DNA of 64,000 nt from an uncultured Allomuricauda sp. (GTDB lineage: Bacteria > Bacteroidota > Bacteroidia > Flavobacteriales > Flavobacteriaceae): assembly GCF_947495325.1 (NCBI RefSeq), contig NZ_CANLYK010000002.1:558001-622000 (forward strand). The letters are read 5' to 3'. The position numbers and the translations under genes are program-made. The stretch's first letter is position 1, and each line of letters starts with the position of its first letter. Positions 53,197 through 62,205 of this stretch are shown piece by piece. The notes beneath the pieces are model-generated. The model was not told the DNA's origin and did no database searches. It saw only the letters and a program-made list of their open reading frames with translations.

Positions 53197-53940
53197 ATGA
53201 AATTTTCTACCAAAATATTCAATTCCCCTCCTAAAATGGATGGGGATTTTTTTTTGGGAATAAAAAGAATTTTAGGCTTTAAGCCCAAAGACATAGAAAT
53301 TTATAAAAAAGCCTTTTTGCACCGTTCCGTAAATAAAAGGGATGCGGACGGAAATCCTATGAATTATGAGCGCCTTGAATTCTTAGGGGATGCCATGTTG
53401 GGAACAATAATTTCAAAACACTTATACAGCGAGGTCCCAGAGGGAGATGAAGGATATTTGACCAAGATGCGCTCCAAGATTGTAAGCCGTAAACACTTAA
53501 ATGAACTGGGAAAAGATTTGGACCTTCTTCGATTTGTGGAAAGTAGGATTCCCAAATCACATTTTGGGGAAAACATTCATGGAAATGTTTTTGAAGCCTT
53601 GGTGGGAGCAATTTATTTGGACAAGGGGTACCCCTATTGTGAGAAGTTTATCAATGATCGCGTTATAGATCCATATGTAGACATTGAACAACTGGAAGGC
53701 AGGGTTATCAGTTATAAAAGCTTGGTTATAGAATGGTGTCAAAAACAAAAAAAGACATTCAATTATAGTGTGTATGAGGACACAGGAAAAGATGAATTAA
53801 AGCATTTTGCCGTAAAGTTGACCATTGCAGATAAAATGATGGCGAAGGCAAGGGCTACCTCCAAAAAAAAGGCAGAAGAAAAAGCCTCCAGAAGAGCATA
53901 CTTTGCATTACAGAGCAAAATTGAAAGCCAACAACTTTAA
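53197..53940 (+). CDS. rnc: Ribonuclease III
   Basis: Double-stranded RNA endonuclease of 247 residues that processes rRNA and structured transcripts. The family signature N-Y-E-R-L-E-F-L-G-D-A-M (about residues 56-67) holds the catalytic acids, with a second acid at F-E-A-L-V-G-A (about residue 132). A double-stranded RNA-binding domain covers about residues 165-240 and ends with A-R-A-T-S-K-K-K-A-E-E-K-A. It directly follows fabF. Confidence 0.95.
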   Translation: MKFSTKIFNSPPKMDGDFFLGIKRILGFKPKDIEIYKKAFLHRSVNKRDADGNPMNYERLEFLGDAMLGTIISKHLYSEVPEGDEGYLTKMRSKIVSRKHLNELGKDLDLLRFVESRIPKSHFGENIHGNVFEALVGAIYLDKGYPYCEKFINDRVIDPYVDIEQLEGRVISYKSLVIEWCQKQKKTFNYSVYEDTGKDELKHFAVKLTIADKMMAKARATSKKKAEEKASRRAYFALQSKIESQQL

Positions 53941-54046
53941 ATAAAAGTAAACTCTAACGTTTTCGTAAGGTTCCAAGACCGTATTGTTTTATTTCAACTA
54001 GGCGGGGAAGCGTATTAGGTTTATATTTACATTTCGTGTTATAGCC

Positions 54047-54511
54047 ATGTCAACCACACACAAAATATCAATAGACTTTTATGACGATAATTTTCAGCTT
54101 ATTGCAATACATAGCAGTTTGGAAGATTATGCCATTACCTATGCTATAAATTTTAATTGTGGTTTACATTTAAGACGAAGTGGGAAAGATTTGGAAGTGA
54201 ACCAAAATCTATCATTTTCTACATTCATGTGGGATGATGGTATAAGTGATACCTCATGGGTTCTCATTTCCAACAAATGTACCGTGGAAATACCAATACG
54301 TTCTGAGGGTCTATTCGGAAACAATACTTCTTTAAGCACAAATCATTTGATCAAAGAGCGAAAAGAAGTGGATTATTTTTTGAAGATTGATGGAGAAGAT
54401 GAGACCCTTATTCAAAACCACGTAAAATTTATTAATTCCATTTCTGGTGTTATCACTGCTTATCCAGTGGAAACAAGAACCTTAAAATCAAAAAGAAACT
54501 TAATCTTTTAG
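54047..54511 (+). CDS. IPExxxVDY family protein
   Basis: Protein of 154 residues from a family confined to Bacteroidota, named after its conserved motif. Here the motif appears as I-K-E-R-K-E-V-D-Y-F-L-K-I (about residues 104-116), so Pro is replaced by Lys. The protein is predicted to be all beta with no signal peptide. It lies two bases before pyruvate kinase, a conserved neighbourhood of the family, and is probably co-translated with it. Function unknown. Confidence 0.82.
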   Translation: MSTTHKISIDFYDDNFQLIAIHSSLEDYAITYAINFNCGLHLRRSGKDLEVNQNLSFSTFMWDDGISDTSWVLISNKCTVEIPIRSEGLFGNNTSLSTNHLIKERKEVDYFLKIDGEDETLIQNHVKFINSISGVITAYPVETRTLKSKRNLIF

Positions 54512-54513
54512 CA

Positions 54514-55956
54514 ATGCCAACTAGAAAGAAGACAAAAATTGTAGCAACTCTTGGTCCAGCCACCAGTAAAAGGGAAGTGCTTAAAAAAATGATGGAAGCC
54601 GGCGTGGATGTTTTTAGAATAAACTTTTCACATGCTTCACATGATGACGTAGCTCAACGTATTCAAATGATACGGGATTTAAATGAAGAATTGGGATTTA
54701 ATACCTCAATTCTTGGAGACCTTCAAGGTCCAAAGCTCAGGGTAGGAGTTATGGGAGGTGAAGCAGTTGTAGCTCCTGGAGATGAGATTACTTTTGCTAC
54801 AGGAGAACCTTTTGAAGGAAGTGCGAAGCGGGTTTATATGAATTACCAAACTTTTCCCCAAGACGTAAAACCTGGAGAACGTATTTTATTGGATGACGGA
54901 AAATTGATTTTCGAAGTAAAATCTACCAATGGAAAGGATGAGGTCAAAGCCACTGTCATACAAGGGGGTCCTTTAAAATCAAAAAAGGGAGTAAATCTTC
55001 CCAATACCGATATTTCATTGCCGGCATTAACGGAGAAAGATATCAAAGACGCCATATTTGCTATTTCCCAAAATGTTGATTGGATGGCTCTTTCCTTTGT
55101 TCGCCATAGCGAAGATCTAATAGATTTGAAAAATCTTATCAACAAGCATACGGAACATAAAATCCCTATCATCGCTAAGATTGAAAAGCCGGAAGCTGTT
55201 GAAAATATAGATAAAATAGTAGCGTATTGTGATGGTTTAATGGTTGCAAGAGGCGATTTGGGGGTAGAGGTTCCTGCGCATGAAGTTCCACTTATCCAGA
55301 AAAAATTGGTGCTGCGTGCCAAAAAGGCAAGGATTCCGGTGATTATAGCCACACAGATGATGGAAACCATGATTACAAGCCTAACCCCAACACGGGCAGA
55401 GGTTAACGATGTGGCAAACTCTGTAATGGATGGGGCAGATGCTGTAATGCTTTCAGGGGAAACTTCTGTAGGGAATTATCCCGTTGAAGTAATCGAGAAA
55501 ATGTCGAGTATCTTAATGAGTGTGGAAGGGTCTAGCTTGATAAATGTACCCCAAACACCTCCGCATATTCGCACTAAAAGATATATTACAAAATCGGTAT
55601 GCTACCATGCTGCCACTATGGCAAATGAAATCCAAGCAAAGGCTATTTCAACTTTAACAAATAGTGGGTATACAGCGTTTCAAATATCGGCATGGAGACC
55701 TAGTGCCCATATCCTTGTTTTTACATCCAACAAAAGAATTCTAACGCAGCTTAATTTGCTATGGGGCGTAAAGGCATTCTATTATGATAGATATGTGTCA
55801 ACAGATGAAACCATTGAAGATGTGAACCAAATTGCATGTAAAAAAGGATTTTTGGATGTGGGGGATATGCTTATCAGTCTTGCAGCAATGCCTATAAAGG
55901 ACAAGGGAATGGTGAATACTTTGCGCGTTACTGAAATAGAAACCTGTAGTTTTTAG
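54514..55956 (+). CDS. pyk: Pyruvate kinase
   Basis: Glycolytic enzyme of 480 residues that forms pyruvate and ATP from phosphoenolpyruvate and ADP. The catalytic lysine block I-P-I-I-A-K-I-E-K-P-E-A-V (about residues 216-228), M-V-A-R-G-D-L-G-V-E (about 245-254) and M-D-G-A-D-A-V-M-L-S-G-E-T (about 306-318) are complete. The C-terminal domain is present. It starts two bases after the IPExxxVDY gene, which suggests one mRNA. Confidence 0.96.
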   Translation: MPTRKKTKIVATLGPATSKREVLKKMMEAGVDVFRINFSHASHDDVAQRIQMIRDLNEELGFNTSILGDLQGPKLRVGVMGGEAVVAPGDEITFATGEPFEGSAKRVYMNYQTFPQDVKPGERILLDDGKLIFEVKSTNGKDEVKATVIQGGPLKSKKGVNLPNTDISLPALTEKDIKDAIFAISQNVDWMALSFVRHSEDLIDLKNLINKHTEHKIPIIAKIEKPEAVENIDKIVAYCDGLMVARGDLGVEVPAHEVPLIQKKLVLRAKKARIPVIIATQMMETMITSLTPTRAEVNDVANSVMDGADAVMLSGETSVGNYPVEVIEKMSSILMSVEGSSLINVPQTPPHIRTKRYITKSVCYHAATMANEIQAKAISTLTNSGYTAFQISAWRPSAHILVFTSNKRILTQLNLLWGVKAFYYDRYVSTDETIEDVNQIACKKGFLDVGDMLISLAAMPIKDKGMVNTLRVTEIETCSF

Positions 55957-55964
55957 TAAAGAAC

Positions 55965-56510
55965 TTAGGCCACCTCTTTTTCAAAAGCTATAAAATTGAC
56001 AAATCTGTTCTTGTTGTCGAATATGGGAGTACCCTTAATCCAACAATTGTATCGAGTACCATCTTTTCTATAATTCAACAATACAACTTCAAAAGGCTCA
56101 TGACGTTTAATGGCATTTGAAACTTGTTTTGTGGTTTCTTTACAGGTTTCCTTGCCCTGGAACATTTTTGGGTTTTTGCCCATAACTTCAGACGGCATAT
56201 AACCATTCATCTTAAACATGTTTTGAGAAGCGTAGACAATAGTAAGGTTGGAGTCTGTGACCACAACAGCATGCTCGTTATCCATGATTTCATTTTTGAA
56301 AGGGAAATCGGTTTGCCACTTTTCTTTTTGGGCCAGACCACTTAGATTTTTTATATCCTCTAAGTTTTTACACACCCTACCAAAATATTGTGCAAAAATA
56401 TCCATTGAGCTTATCGGGTAGCTATTCAATGCTTTATCGCGATAGAAATTATTTATCGCTTCATCATAAAACTTCGTCTTTTCCATAGTCAATACTAAGA
56501 AAAGTTTCAA
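55965..56510 (-). CDS. Stand-alone PAS domain protein
   Basis: Protein of 181 residues with one PAS domain in its second half (about residues 75-180). The block A-S-Q-N-M-F-K-M-N-G-Y...V-M-G-K-N-P-K-M-F-Q-G and then L-N-Y-R-K-D-G-T-R-Y is typical of PAS/LOV folds, but the light-reactive Cys of LOV is Pro here. No kinase, GGDEF or DNA-binding domain is attached, so it must act through a partner. The N-terminal 70 residues are helical and unrecognised. It is divergent from an AraC-type regulator, with about 150 bp between them. Confidence 0.8.
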   Translation of the reverse strand: MKLFLVLTMEKTKFYDEAINNFYRDKALNSYPISSMDIFAQYFGRVCKNLEDIKNLSGLAQKEKWQTDFPFKNEIMDNEHAVVVTDSNLTIVYASQNMFKMNGYMPSEVMGKNPKMFQGKETCKETTKQVSNAIKRHEPFEVVLLNYRKDGTRYNCWIKGTPIFDNKNRFVNFIAFEKEVA

Positions 56511-56659
56511 AAGTGTTAAAATTGTACGGGCACATTAACACTCTTGTTTAAGAAATCCTTTGAAACAGGTTTTAAAACAGATGTAAGTATCAACAAAATA
56601 AGAGGACTAAACTCTATAAAATGGCTGTTTTGCTAGAACAATCGGAAGAGTAAAGCTTA

Positions 56660-57508
56660 ATGAGATACGAATACAAAGACCCCAAATTGGGCGCAATTTT
56701 GGGTTTAACAGATGATATTAAAAGAGATAATAATCGTTTCTCTATAACTTCCAATACCATTAAATTTTTATGGAATAGGAATGATAAACCCATAGAATTT
56801 GTTGTAGATGATATGGTTTTAGAACTTATGCCGAATCAAATAGTAACGGTCACCTATTTGCAAAATGTTTCCTTTACTAAAACCGACTTGCCACTTTCAG
56901 CCATCCTTTTTAATAGAGAGTTCTATTGTATTTCTGATCACGATACTGAAGTTTCTTGCAATGGCATTCTCTTTTTTGGAACACAGGATTTACCGATAAT
57001 TTCTATTCCAGAGGACCAATTAAGAAAATTTAATATATGGTTTGAGGTTTTTTTGGAAGAGTTCTCTACGCCAGATAATATTCAAGGTGATATGCTTCAA
57101 ATGCTTCTGAAAAGATTGATAATCATGAGTACCCGTTTGGCCAAGGAACAACTGATTGTTAAGGAATTGAACAATGATCAAATAGATACCATAAGAAAAT
57201 TCAATTATTTGGTGGATATTCATTACAAGACGAAAAGAAAGGTGGGTGATTATGCTGAAATGCTTTTCAAATCACCCAAAACACTTTCTAACCTTTTTTC
57301 AATTTATAACCAAAGATCTCCACAACAGATTATCTTGGAACGTTTGACCTTGGAAGCAAAAAGACTTATTCATTTTACAGATAAGCAAAATCAGGAAATT
57401 GCCTTTGATTTAGGGTTCAACGATCCGGCACACTTTAGTCGGTTTTTTAAAAAAATGACCCAAAAAACACCTTCGGAATACCGAGAAAATCTACTTATTT
57501 CCGCTTAA
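56660..57508 (+). CDS. AraC family transcriptional regulator
   Basis: Regulator of 282 residues. The N-terminal half is a cupin-like sensing domain without recognisable ligand residues. The C-terminal AraC/XylS domain (about residues 185-280) has both helix-turn-helix units, the second with I-A-F-D-L-G-F-N-D-P-A-H-F-S-R-F-F-K-K and ending T-P-S-E-Y-R. It likely controls the following genes: a 52-residue Cys/His-rich peptide, an AhpD-like protein and a cupredoxin-like protein. Inducer unknown. Confidence 0.88.
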   Translation: MRYEYKDPKLGAILGLTDDIKRDNNRFSITSNTIKFLWNRNDKPIEFVVDDMVLELMPNQIVTVTYLQNVSFTKTDLPLSAILFNREFYCISDHDTEVSCNGILFFGTQDLPIISIPEDQLRKFNIWFEVFLEEFSTPDNIQGDMLQMLLKRLIIMSTRLAKEQLIVKELNNDQIDTIRKFNYLVDIHYKTKRKVGDYAEMLFKSPKTLSNLFSIYNQRSPQQIILERLTLEAKRLIHFTDKQNQEIAFDLGFNDPAHFSRFFKKMTQKTPSEYRENLLISA

Positions 57509-57598
57509 GGGAAACTTGGGCAAGCAGTCGGGAAATTATTACTAGCACTACCCTTCATTTTCACTACATCTTTGCATTGTAATTAAAAGTCGGTAAAG

Positions 57599-57757
57599 AT
57601 GAATATAGTAGAAAAATCAATTTTTAACCTTATAGAGATATTTAGAACTTCTAAGAAGGCAGATACACAGGCTGTTATACCACAAACGCATTGTGAACAA
57701 AAACATCACCATGATTTTTATTGTGATGCTGAAAGACCGTTTGTAAAGAAATTTTAA
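57599..57757 (+). CDS. 52-residue Cys/His-rich peptide
   Basis: A small frame from ATG 57599 to TAA 57757. The second half contains Q-T-H-C-E-Q-K-H-H-H-D-F-Y-C-D, a dense set of Cys and His that could bind Cu or Zn. The first half is an amphipathic helix without a signal peptide. It sits between the AraC gene and the AhpD-like gene, and 29 bp separate it from the latter, so co-transcription is likely. The family is not recognised. Proximity to the cupredoxin-like gene hints at metal handling. Confidence 0.55.
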   Translation: MNIVEKSIFNLIEIFRTSKKADTQAVIPQTHCEQKHHHDFYCDAERPFVKKF

Positions 57758-57786
57758 CCCACATAACAATTAAAGAAAATAGAATT

Positions 57787-58335
57787 ATGAGCATATTTAA
57801 TGTACCTAAAAGAGAAGAAGTAAGTACCGCAAATCAGGCAATTTTTGACAATCTGGAAAAAGCAGTAGGCTTTGTTCCAAACCTTTTCGCCACCTATGCA
57901 CATTCAGAAAATGCATTGGGGAATTATTTAAATCTTTCAAACGCCAAGACTTCATTAAAAACAAAAGAGAAAGAAGTAGTGAATTTGGCAGTAAGTGAAG
58001 TAAACAACTGTATTTATTGTTTATCTGCACATACAGCTATTGGCAAAATGAATGGGTTTACCGAAGATCAGATATTAGAATTGAGAGCCGGTGGGGCATC
58101 ATTTGATGACAAATTGGATGCACTTGCACGTTTAGCTAAAAATATCACTGAAAATAGAGGTGCTACGGATGCCGCTATCTTGGATAATTTCTTTGCAGCT
58201 GGTTGGACTAAGGAAAATTTGATTGATGTAATAGTGTTGGTTGGTGATAAGACTATTTCCAATTATATAAATAATACAACTGAGATTCCAGTTGATTTTC
58301 CAATAGCGCAACCTTTGGAAGCAGTAGAAGCATAA
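57787..58335 (+). CDS. Carboxymuconolactone decarboxylase/AhpD-like protein
   Basis: AhpD-fold protein of 182 residues. The redox motif is C75-I-Y-C78 with His82 (C-x-x-C-x-x-x-H), as in alkyl-hydroperoxidase-associated disulfide reductases. It starts with the N-V-P-K-R-E-E-V segment often seen in the uncharacterised peroxidase-related subgroup. Likely role is reduction of hydroperoxides or of a partner protein in the cytoplasm. It is 33 bp before the cupredoxin-like gene. Confidence 0.88.
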   Translation: MSIFNVPKREEVSTANQAIFDNLEKAVGFVPNLFATYAHSENALGNYLNLSNAKTSLKTKEKEVVNLAVSEVNNCIYCLSAHTAIGKMNGFTEDQILELRAGGASFDDKLDALARLAKNITENRGATDAAILDNFFAAGWTKENLIDVIVLVGDKTISNYINNTTEIPVDFPIAQPLEAVEA

Positions 58336-58368
58336 TTAATAAGCCATTATAAATTTAAAATTCATAAA

Positions 58369-58761
58369 ATGAAAAAAACAATTTCAATTTTAGTATTCGC
58401 CATTGGAACAGTGTTTTCCGTAAACGCACAGGATAAAATGATGAAGGATGCACCGGTCAGGACATTGTCTTTGGAGCAAACTTCTGGAGAGTTTACACAA
58501 AAACAAATTACCGTTTCTGAAGGAACGTATGTTTTTGACATTACGAACAATGGAGTAGGACATGAAGTAGGTTTTGTGTTGGTTAAAAAAGGGAAAGACG
58601 TTAGTAAGCCTGAAAACCATATCCAGACAGCTTATGTTACCCAAGCGGTAAAAACAGGAACTTCACAAACTTCAAAACCAACTAAGTTGGAAAAAGGAGA
58701 ATACGTGTATTTCTGTCCTTTAAACCCTACATCAACGGATAACACCCTGATTGTAAAATAA
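58369..58761 (+). CDS. Cupredoxin-like exported protein with incomplete copper site
   Basis: Exported protein of 130 residues with a signal peptide (about 1-20, ending V-N-A-Q). It has a Greek-key beta fold like plastocyanin or azurin: G-H-E-V-G-F carries His65 and Y-F-C-P-L-N carries Cys116. The position where a second His is expected (C-x-x-H) is Asn119, and no Met follows. A type 1 copper centre is therefore probably absent or altered. The protein could be a copper chaperone or structural relative. A bidirectional terminator follows. Confidence 0.75.
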   Translation: MKKTISILVFAIGTVFSVNAQDKMMKDAPVRTLSLEQTSGEFTQKQITVSEGTYVFDITNNGVGHEVGFVLVKKGKDVSKPENHIQTAYVTQAVKTGTSQTSKPTKLEKGEYVYFCPLNPTSTDNTLIVK

Positions 58762-58780
58762 TAACAAGTGTTATATAAAT

Positions 58781-58816
58781 AAAAAGAGCCCCTTCAATTT
58801 TGAAGGGGCTCTTTTT
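58781..58816. terminator. Bidirectional terminator
   Basis: A 17-bp perfect stem with 2-nt loop (AAAAAGAGCCCCTTCAA and complement) between the convergent cupredoxin-like and TetR genes. The TetR stop overlaps its right edge. Confidence 0.93.
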
Positions 58817-59435
58817 ATTGTACTACTTCAGAATTGGCAAAAAGTAATGGTGCTATGCTTCTAGCCATATAGATGGGCCAATCATTTTTGAACAAATGAC
58901 TTTCGGTAATGGCACTATCATACAAAAGATAGATTCCGCCAGATATTTTTTCGGTATCAGCCTTGGAGATATTGATAATATTGTCACCTACAACTTCTCC
59001 CAAATAGAGCAATAGCTCTTTTTTATGCTTCTGGATAAGGGCTAATAGTTTTTTCTGTTTTGGCGAAAGTTCACCCAAAGTTTTAAGAGCCCAACAACCC
59101 TGAAAATCTTCCTCACGGTACATATCCCGTAAAAGGTCAAAGATGGCCAACAACTGATTTCTTCCTTTTTTCCTCTTGGAAACATAACTTTTTAAGGATT
59201 CCAAGAAACTATTGTGACGCTGTTGTAGATAAGCCATACAAATGTCTTCCTTGGATTTAAAATGGCTGTACAGCGTAGCTTTTGCTATACCAGATTTAGA
59301 AATAATTTCATTGATTCCCGTTGAATTATATCCGTTGGTATAAAAAAGGTTACTTGCTGAAGTGATTATTTTGTTGTGTGTTGTGATTTCCCCCATGACA
59401 CAAATATAAGAAAAGACAGGTCTGTCTATTTTCAT
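58815..59435 (-). CDS. TetR/AcrR family transcriptional regulator
   Basis: Repressor of 206 residues. The helix-turn-helix is I-N-E-I-I-S-K-S-G-I-A-K-A-T-L-Y-S-H-F (about residues 41-59) with the following K-S-K-E-D that starts the ligand domain. The remaining helices form a variable ligand pocket. The first in-frame ATG gives an N-terminus slightly longer than usual; Met14 (G-E-I-T-T-H) is an alternative. It is divergent from a small multidrug export gene, a plausible target. Confidence 0.88.
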   Translation of the reverse strand: MKIDRPVFSYICVMGEITTHNKIITSASNLFYTNGYNSTGINEIISKSGIAKATLYSHFKSKEDICMAYLQQRHNSFLESLKSYVSKRKKGRNQLLAIFDLLRDMYREEDFQGCWALKTLGELSPKQKKLLALIQKHKKELLLYLGEVVGDNIINISKADTEKISGGIYLLYDSAITESHLFKNDWPIYMARSIAPLLFANSEVVQ

Positions 59436-59594
59436 AAAAACGTAAATTTAAACACCTGTATTAGAGGGTGTTAATATTTAAATAATGCGTGGTTTAATTC
59501 TAATATATTAAGCAGGGAGTTTTAATTATAATTTAGCGTTTTATAGCATGGATTAGAGCATTTTCATGACTAGCTTAGCAATCTAAATGATGCT

Positions 59595-60050
59595 GTGATA
59601 TTAGACTTATTAACTGCCATGCTTTGGAGTTTATCCCCTTTTGGTGAATCTAAATTGGGAATACCTTACGGGATTATGAGAGGCTTAAATAGTTATGTAG
59701 TCCTTATTGCCTGTTTTCTTGCCAATCTTTTGGTTTTTCCATTAATGATGTTCTTTCTTGAGAACATTAACCGTTATTTGATAAAATGGCGTTTCTATAA
59801 AAAATCGGCAATCTATGTTGCCAAAAGGGCAAAGATAGGATCAGCAGGGAAAATTAAAAAATTTGGTTTTTTTGGTCTAGTGCTTTTCGTTATGATTCCC
59901 TTGCCTGGTACGGGGGTATATGCTGGTAGTATTGCATCGTATCTTCTTAAAATTGAAAAAAAGAAGGCATTTTTCGCCAACGCACTTGGAATCTTCTTCT
60001 CTTCTATTATTATTTGGGCATTGACCGTTTTTTCTGTAGAAGCAGTATAA
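59595..60050 (+). CDS. Small multi-drug export family membrane protein
   Basis: Integral membrane protein of 151 residues with about four helices. The S-P-F-G-E-S-K-L-G-I-P-Y-G segment (about residues 14-26) and P-L-P-G-T-G-V-Y-A-G (about 102-111) mark the Sm_multidrug_ex (COG2426) family, which shares glycine-rich re-entrant pieces with DedA-like proteins. Export activity is a family label with little experimental support. It is divergent from TetR, which may control it. Confidence 0.83.
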   Translation: MILDLLTAMLWSLSPFGESKLGIPYGIMRGLNSYVVLIACFLANLLVFPLMMFFLENINRYLIKWRFYKKSAIYVAKRAKIGSAGKIKKFGFFGLVLFVMIPLPGTGVYAGSIASYLLKIEKKKAFFANALGIFFSSIIIWALTVFSVEAV

Positions 60051-60099
60051 TTTTAGTTTTTGGACAAACGTAACGGGGTTTGATTGATTTGGAATGTAA

Positions 60100-61200
60100 T
60101 TAAAAATCAAATTCGAGCTGTACGGAAACAGATTCTTTTTTTGGTTCTTCTTTTTTTTTCTCGGTGTTGAGGTTTGCCAAGGAAATACCTAAGAGACGTA
60201 CAGAATTTTCCAAGTTGGATTGATATAATAATTCCTTGGCTGTATCTAAAATCAGTTCTTTGGTGGAAATGAAGTATGGAAGTGTTTTGCTCCTCGTCTG
60301 GAGTGTAAAATCGCTATACTTTATTTTTAAGGTGAGTGTTTTTCCTGCAATCTTGGATTTTTGGAGTCGTCTTTCAAGTTCGTTTGCAATATTCTCCAGT
60401 TTTTCCAACATAAAAATTTCACTGCTCAGATTTTCAAAAAAGGTGCGCTCCGCACCGACAGATTTTGGAATTCTATGGGGTTTTACGGCACTATTATGAA
60501 TACCACGAACAACGGAATAATAATATTTGCCACTTTTTCCAAAGTTGCTATCCAAAAATTCCAAGGATTTTTGCTTCAAGTCCTTTCCTGTAAAAATGCC
60601 AAGTTTGTACATTTTTTCAGCGGTCACTTTTCCAACTCCGTAGAACTTTCTAATATCCAGTTCCTCCAAAAACTGAATGACCTCTTCCGGATTTACGGTT
60701 TTTTGTCCATTAGGCTTATTATAGTCACTGGCAACTTTGGCAATAAATTTATTGATGGAAATTCCGGCAGAAGCTGTTAACCCTGTTTTGTCTAAAATCT
60801 TTTGTCGAATTTCTTTAGCGACAAGCGTTGCGGAGGGATTACCCTTTTTGTTTTCGGTTACATCAAGATAAGCTTCATCCAATGAAAGTGGCTCTACCAA
60901 ATCCGTATACTCAAAAAATATTGCACGTACTTGCTGTGAAATTTCTTTGTACCTATCAAACCGGGGTTTTACAAAAATTAGATTTGGGCAATTTCTTCTG
61001 GCAATGTATCCTGCCATGGCACTGCGAACACCAAATTTTCGAGCCTCATAACTTGCAGCGGAAACAACGCCGCGTTTTGAACCTCCACCCACAGCAACAG
61101 GTTTTCCTTTAAGTTCAGGGTTATCATGTTGCTCTACAGAGGCGTAGAATGCATCCATATCCACATGTATGATTTTTCGTAAAGGAAAATCCAAATCCAT
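60100..61200 (-). CDS. dinB: DNA polymerase IV
   Basis: Y-family translesion polymerase of about 366 residues from the Met at 61200. The frame is open to 61236, but that end would overlap the divergent CYTH gene. Catalytic acids are in D-M-D-A-F-Y-A-S-V-E (palm, near residues 14-23) and S-L-D-E-A-Y-L-D-V-T (about residues 112-121). The little-finger domain follows. The C-terminus Q-L-E-F-D-F matches the beta-clamp-binding motif. It bypasses damaged template bases during DNA stress. Confidence 0.93.
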   Translation of the reverse strand: MDLDFPLRKIIHVDMDAFYASVEQHDNPELKGKPVAVGGGSKRGVVSAASYEARKFGVRSAMAGYIARRNCPNLIFVKPRFDRYKEISQQVRAIFFEYTDLVEPLSLDEAYLDVTENKKGNPSATLVAKEIRQKILDKTGLTASAGISINKFIAKVASDYNKPNGQKTVNPEEVIQFLEELDIRKFYGVGKVTAEKMYKLGIFTGKDLKQKSLEFLDSNFGKSGKYYYSVVRGIHNSAVKPHRIPKSVGAERTFFENLSSEIFMLEKLENIANELERRLQKSKIAGKTLTLKIKYSDFTLQTRSKTLPYFISTKELILDTAKELLYQSNLENSVRLLGISLANLNTEKKKEEPKKESVSVQLEFDF

Positions 61201-61227
61201 ACCCAAATTTAGGCTATATTTAGTTTG

Positions 61228-61710
61228 ATGGAACACTTGGAAATTGAGCGTAAGTTTTTGGTAAAATCAAACGCTTATAAAGATGAGGCAAAATCCCAAA
61301 CGCGAATTGTACAAGGGTTTTTAAATACCCATTCTGAAAGAACGGTTAGGGTAAGAATTAAAGGGGAGCAAGGATTTTTAACTGTAAAAGGAATGAGCAA
61401 TGAATCTGGCACAACACGATTTGAATGGGAAACTGAAATACCTGTGGCTGAAGCAACTAATCTTATTGATTTGTGTGAGCCCATTATTTTGGAAAAGATT
61501 CGGTATGAGGTGCTGGTTGGAAAACATAGTTATGAGGTGGACGAATTTTTAGGAGAGAACAAAGGACTGATTGTTGCAGAGATAGAATTAGACCACGAAG
61601 ATGAGGTTTTTAAAAAACCTGATTGGCTAGGAAAAGAAGTTACGGGTGAAGTGAAGTATTATAATTCACAACTATCTAACAAGCCCTATAATCAATGGAA
61701 AAAGCATTGA
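61228..61710 (+). CDS. CYTH domain protein
   Basis: Protein of 160 residues with the triphosphate tunnel metalloenzyme fold, starting at the ATG at 61228. The E-I-E-R-K-F-L-V motif (about residues 4-11) is the CYTH signature, with further Glu/Lys/Arg pairs at T-V-R-V-R-I-K, F-E-W-E-T-E and V-A-E-I-E-L that line the tunnel. Bacterial members include tripolyphosphatases and class IV adenylate cyclases; the short form here fits an inorganic triphosphatase-like enzyme. It is divergent from dinB with about 27 bp between starts. Confidence 0.88.
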   Translation: MEHLEIERKFLVKSNAYKDEAKSQTRIVQGFLNTHSERTVRVRIKGEQGFLTVKGMSNESGTTRFEWETEIPVAEATNLIDLCEPIILEKIRYEVLVGKHSYEVDEFLGENKGLIVAEIELDHEDEVFKKPDWLGKEVTGEVKYYNSQLSNKPYNQWKKH

Positions 61711-61719
61711 CATAAAGTA

Positions 61720-62196
61720 TTATTTTTCCCTTACCGGAATCCAAATTTCTTCTTCTGAATTTGGGTCATTGTTCCTATACCTACTTCCTAAAACTTCAAA
61801 GTGAGGTCTATTATCCAATAGATATTCTGAGATGGGGAGCCATTCCGTAAAAATATATTGAAATATACTTTTGTCTTGGCTGGAACCTTTATAAAAAAAC
61901 ACTGCATACATACCCCCTTCAAGAGTAAAGTGATTCATTTCATTTGGTACGGCATCAAAATTGGCAACTTCTGCAACCGCCCACTTCGTGAACTCCTTTT
62001 TTGGATTAAAATCCATAAAATATGATGGGTCATACACTTGCATTGATATCAAATCTGAGGTGGCCCTGTTCTTAATTTCATGCACTCTGGGCATAAGACT
62101 GCCCCAAAGCTCGCCGGTTCGGTCAACCATTAAACTCATGTTAAGAGATACCCCAATTAGTTTTTTTGGATGCAATAATTTTATGGCTGGTTGCAT
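61720..62196 (-). CDS. GyrI-like / AraC effector-binding domain protein
   Basis: Single-domain protein of 158 residues resembling GyrI (SbmC) and the effector-binding part of AraC-type regulators. Typical elements are G-E-L-W-G-S-L near residues 28-34, the hydrophobic G-G-M-Y-A-V-F segment near residues 93-99, a conserved W-L-P-I-S (about 118-122) and the final E-E-E-I-W-I-P-V segment. It has no DNA-binding domain. It could bind a small hydrophobic molecule. The 9-bp gap to pheS, on the same strand, suggests shared transcription. Confidence 0.8.
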   Translation of the reverse strand: MQPAIKLLHPKKLIGVSLNMSLMVDRTGELWGSLMPRVHEIKNRATSDLISMQVYDPSYFMDFNPKKEFTKWAVAEVANFDAVPNEMNHFTLEGGMYAVFFYKGSSQDKSIFQYIFTEWLPISEYLLDNRPHFEVLGSRYRNNDPNSEEEIWIPVREK

Positions 62197-62205
62197 ATAC
62201 TTCTG

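Noticed and set aside
55965..56510. LOV blue-light photoreceptor
   Set aside because: The domain resembles LOV and keeps the L-N-Y-R-K-D-G block, but the photoreactive Cys position is Pro (G-K-N-P-K), as in ordinary PAS domains.
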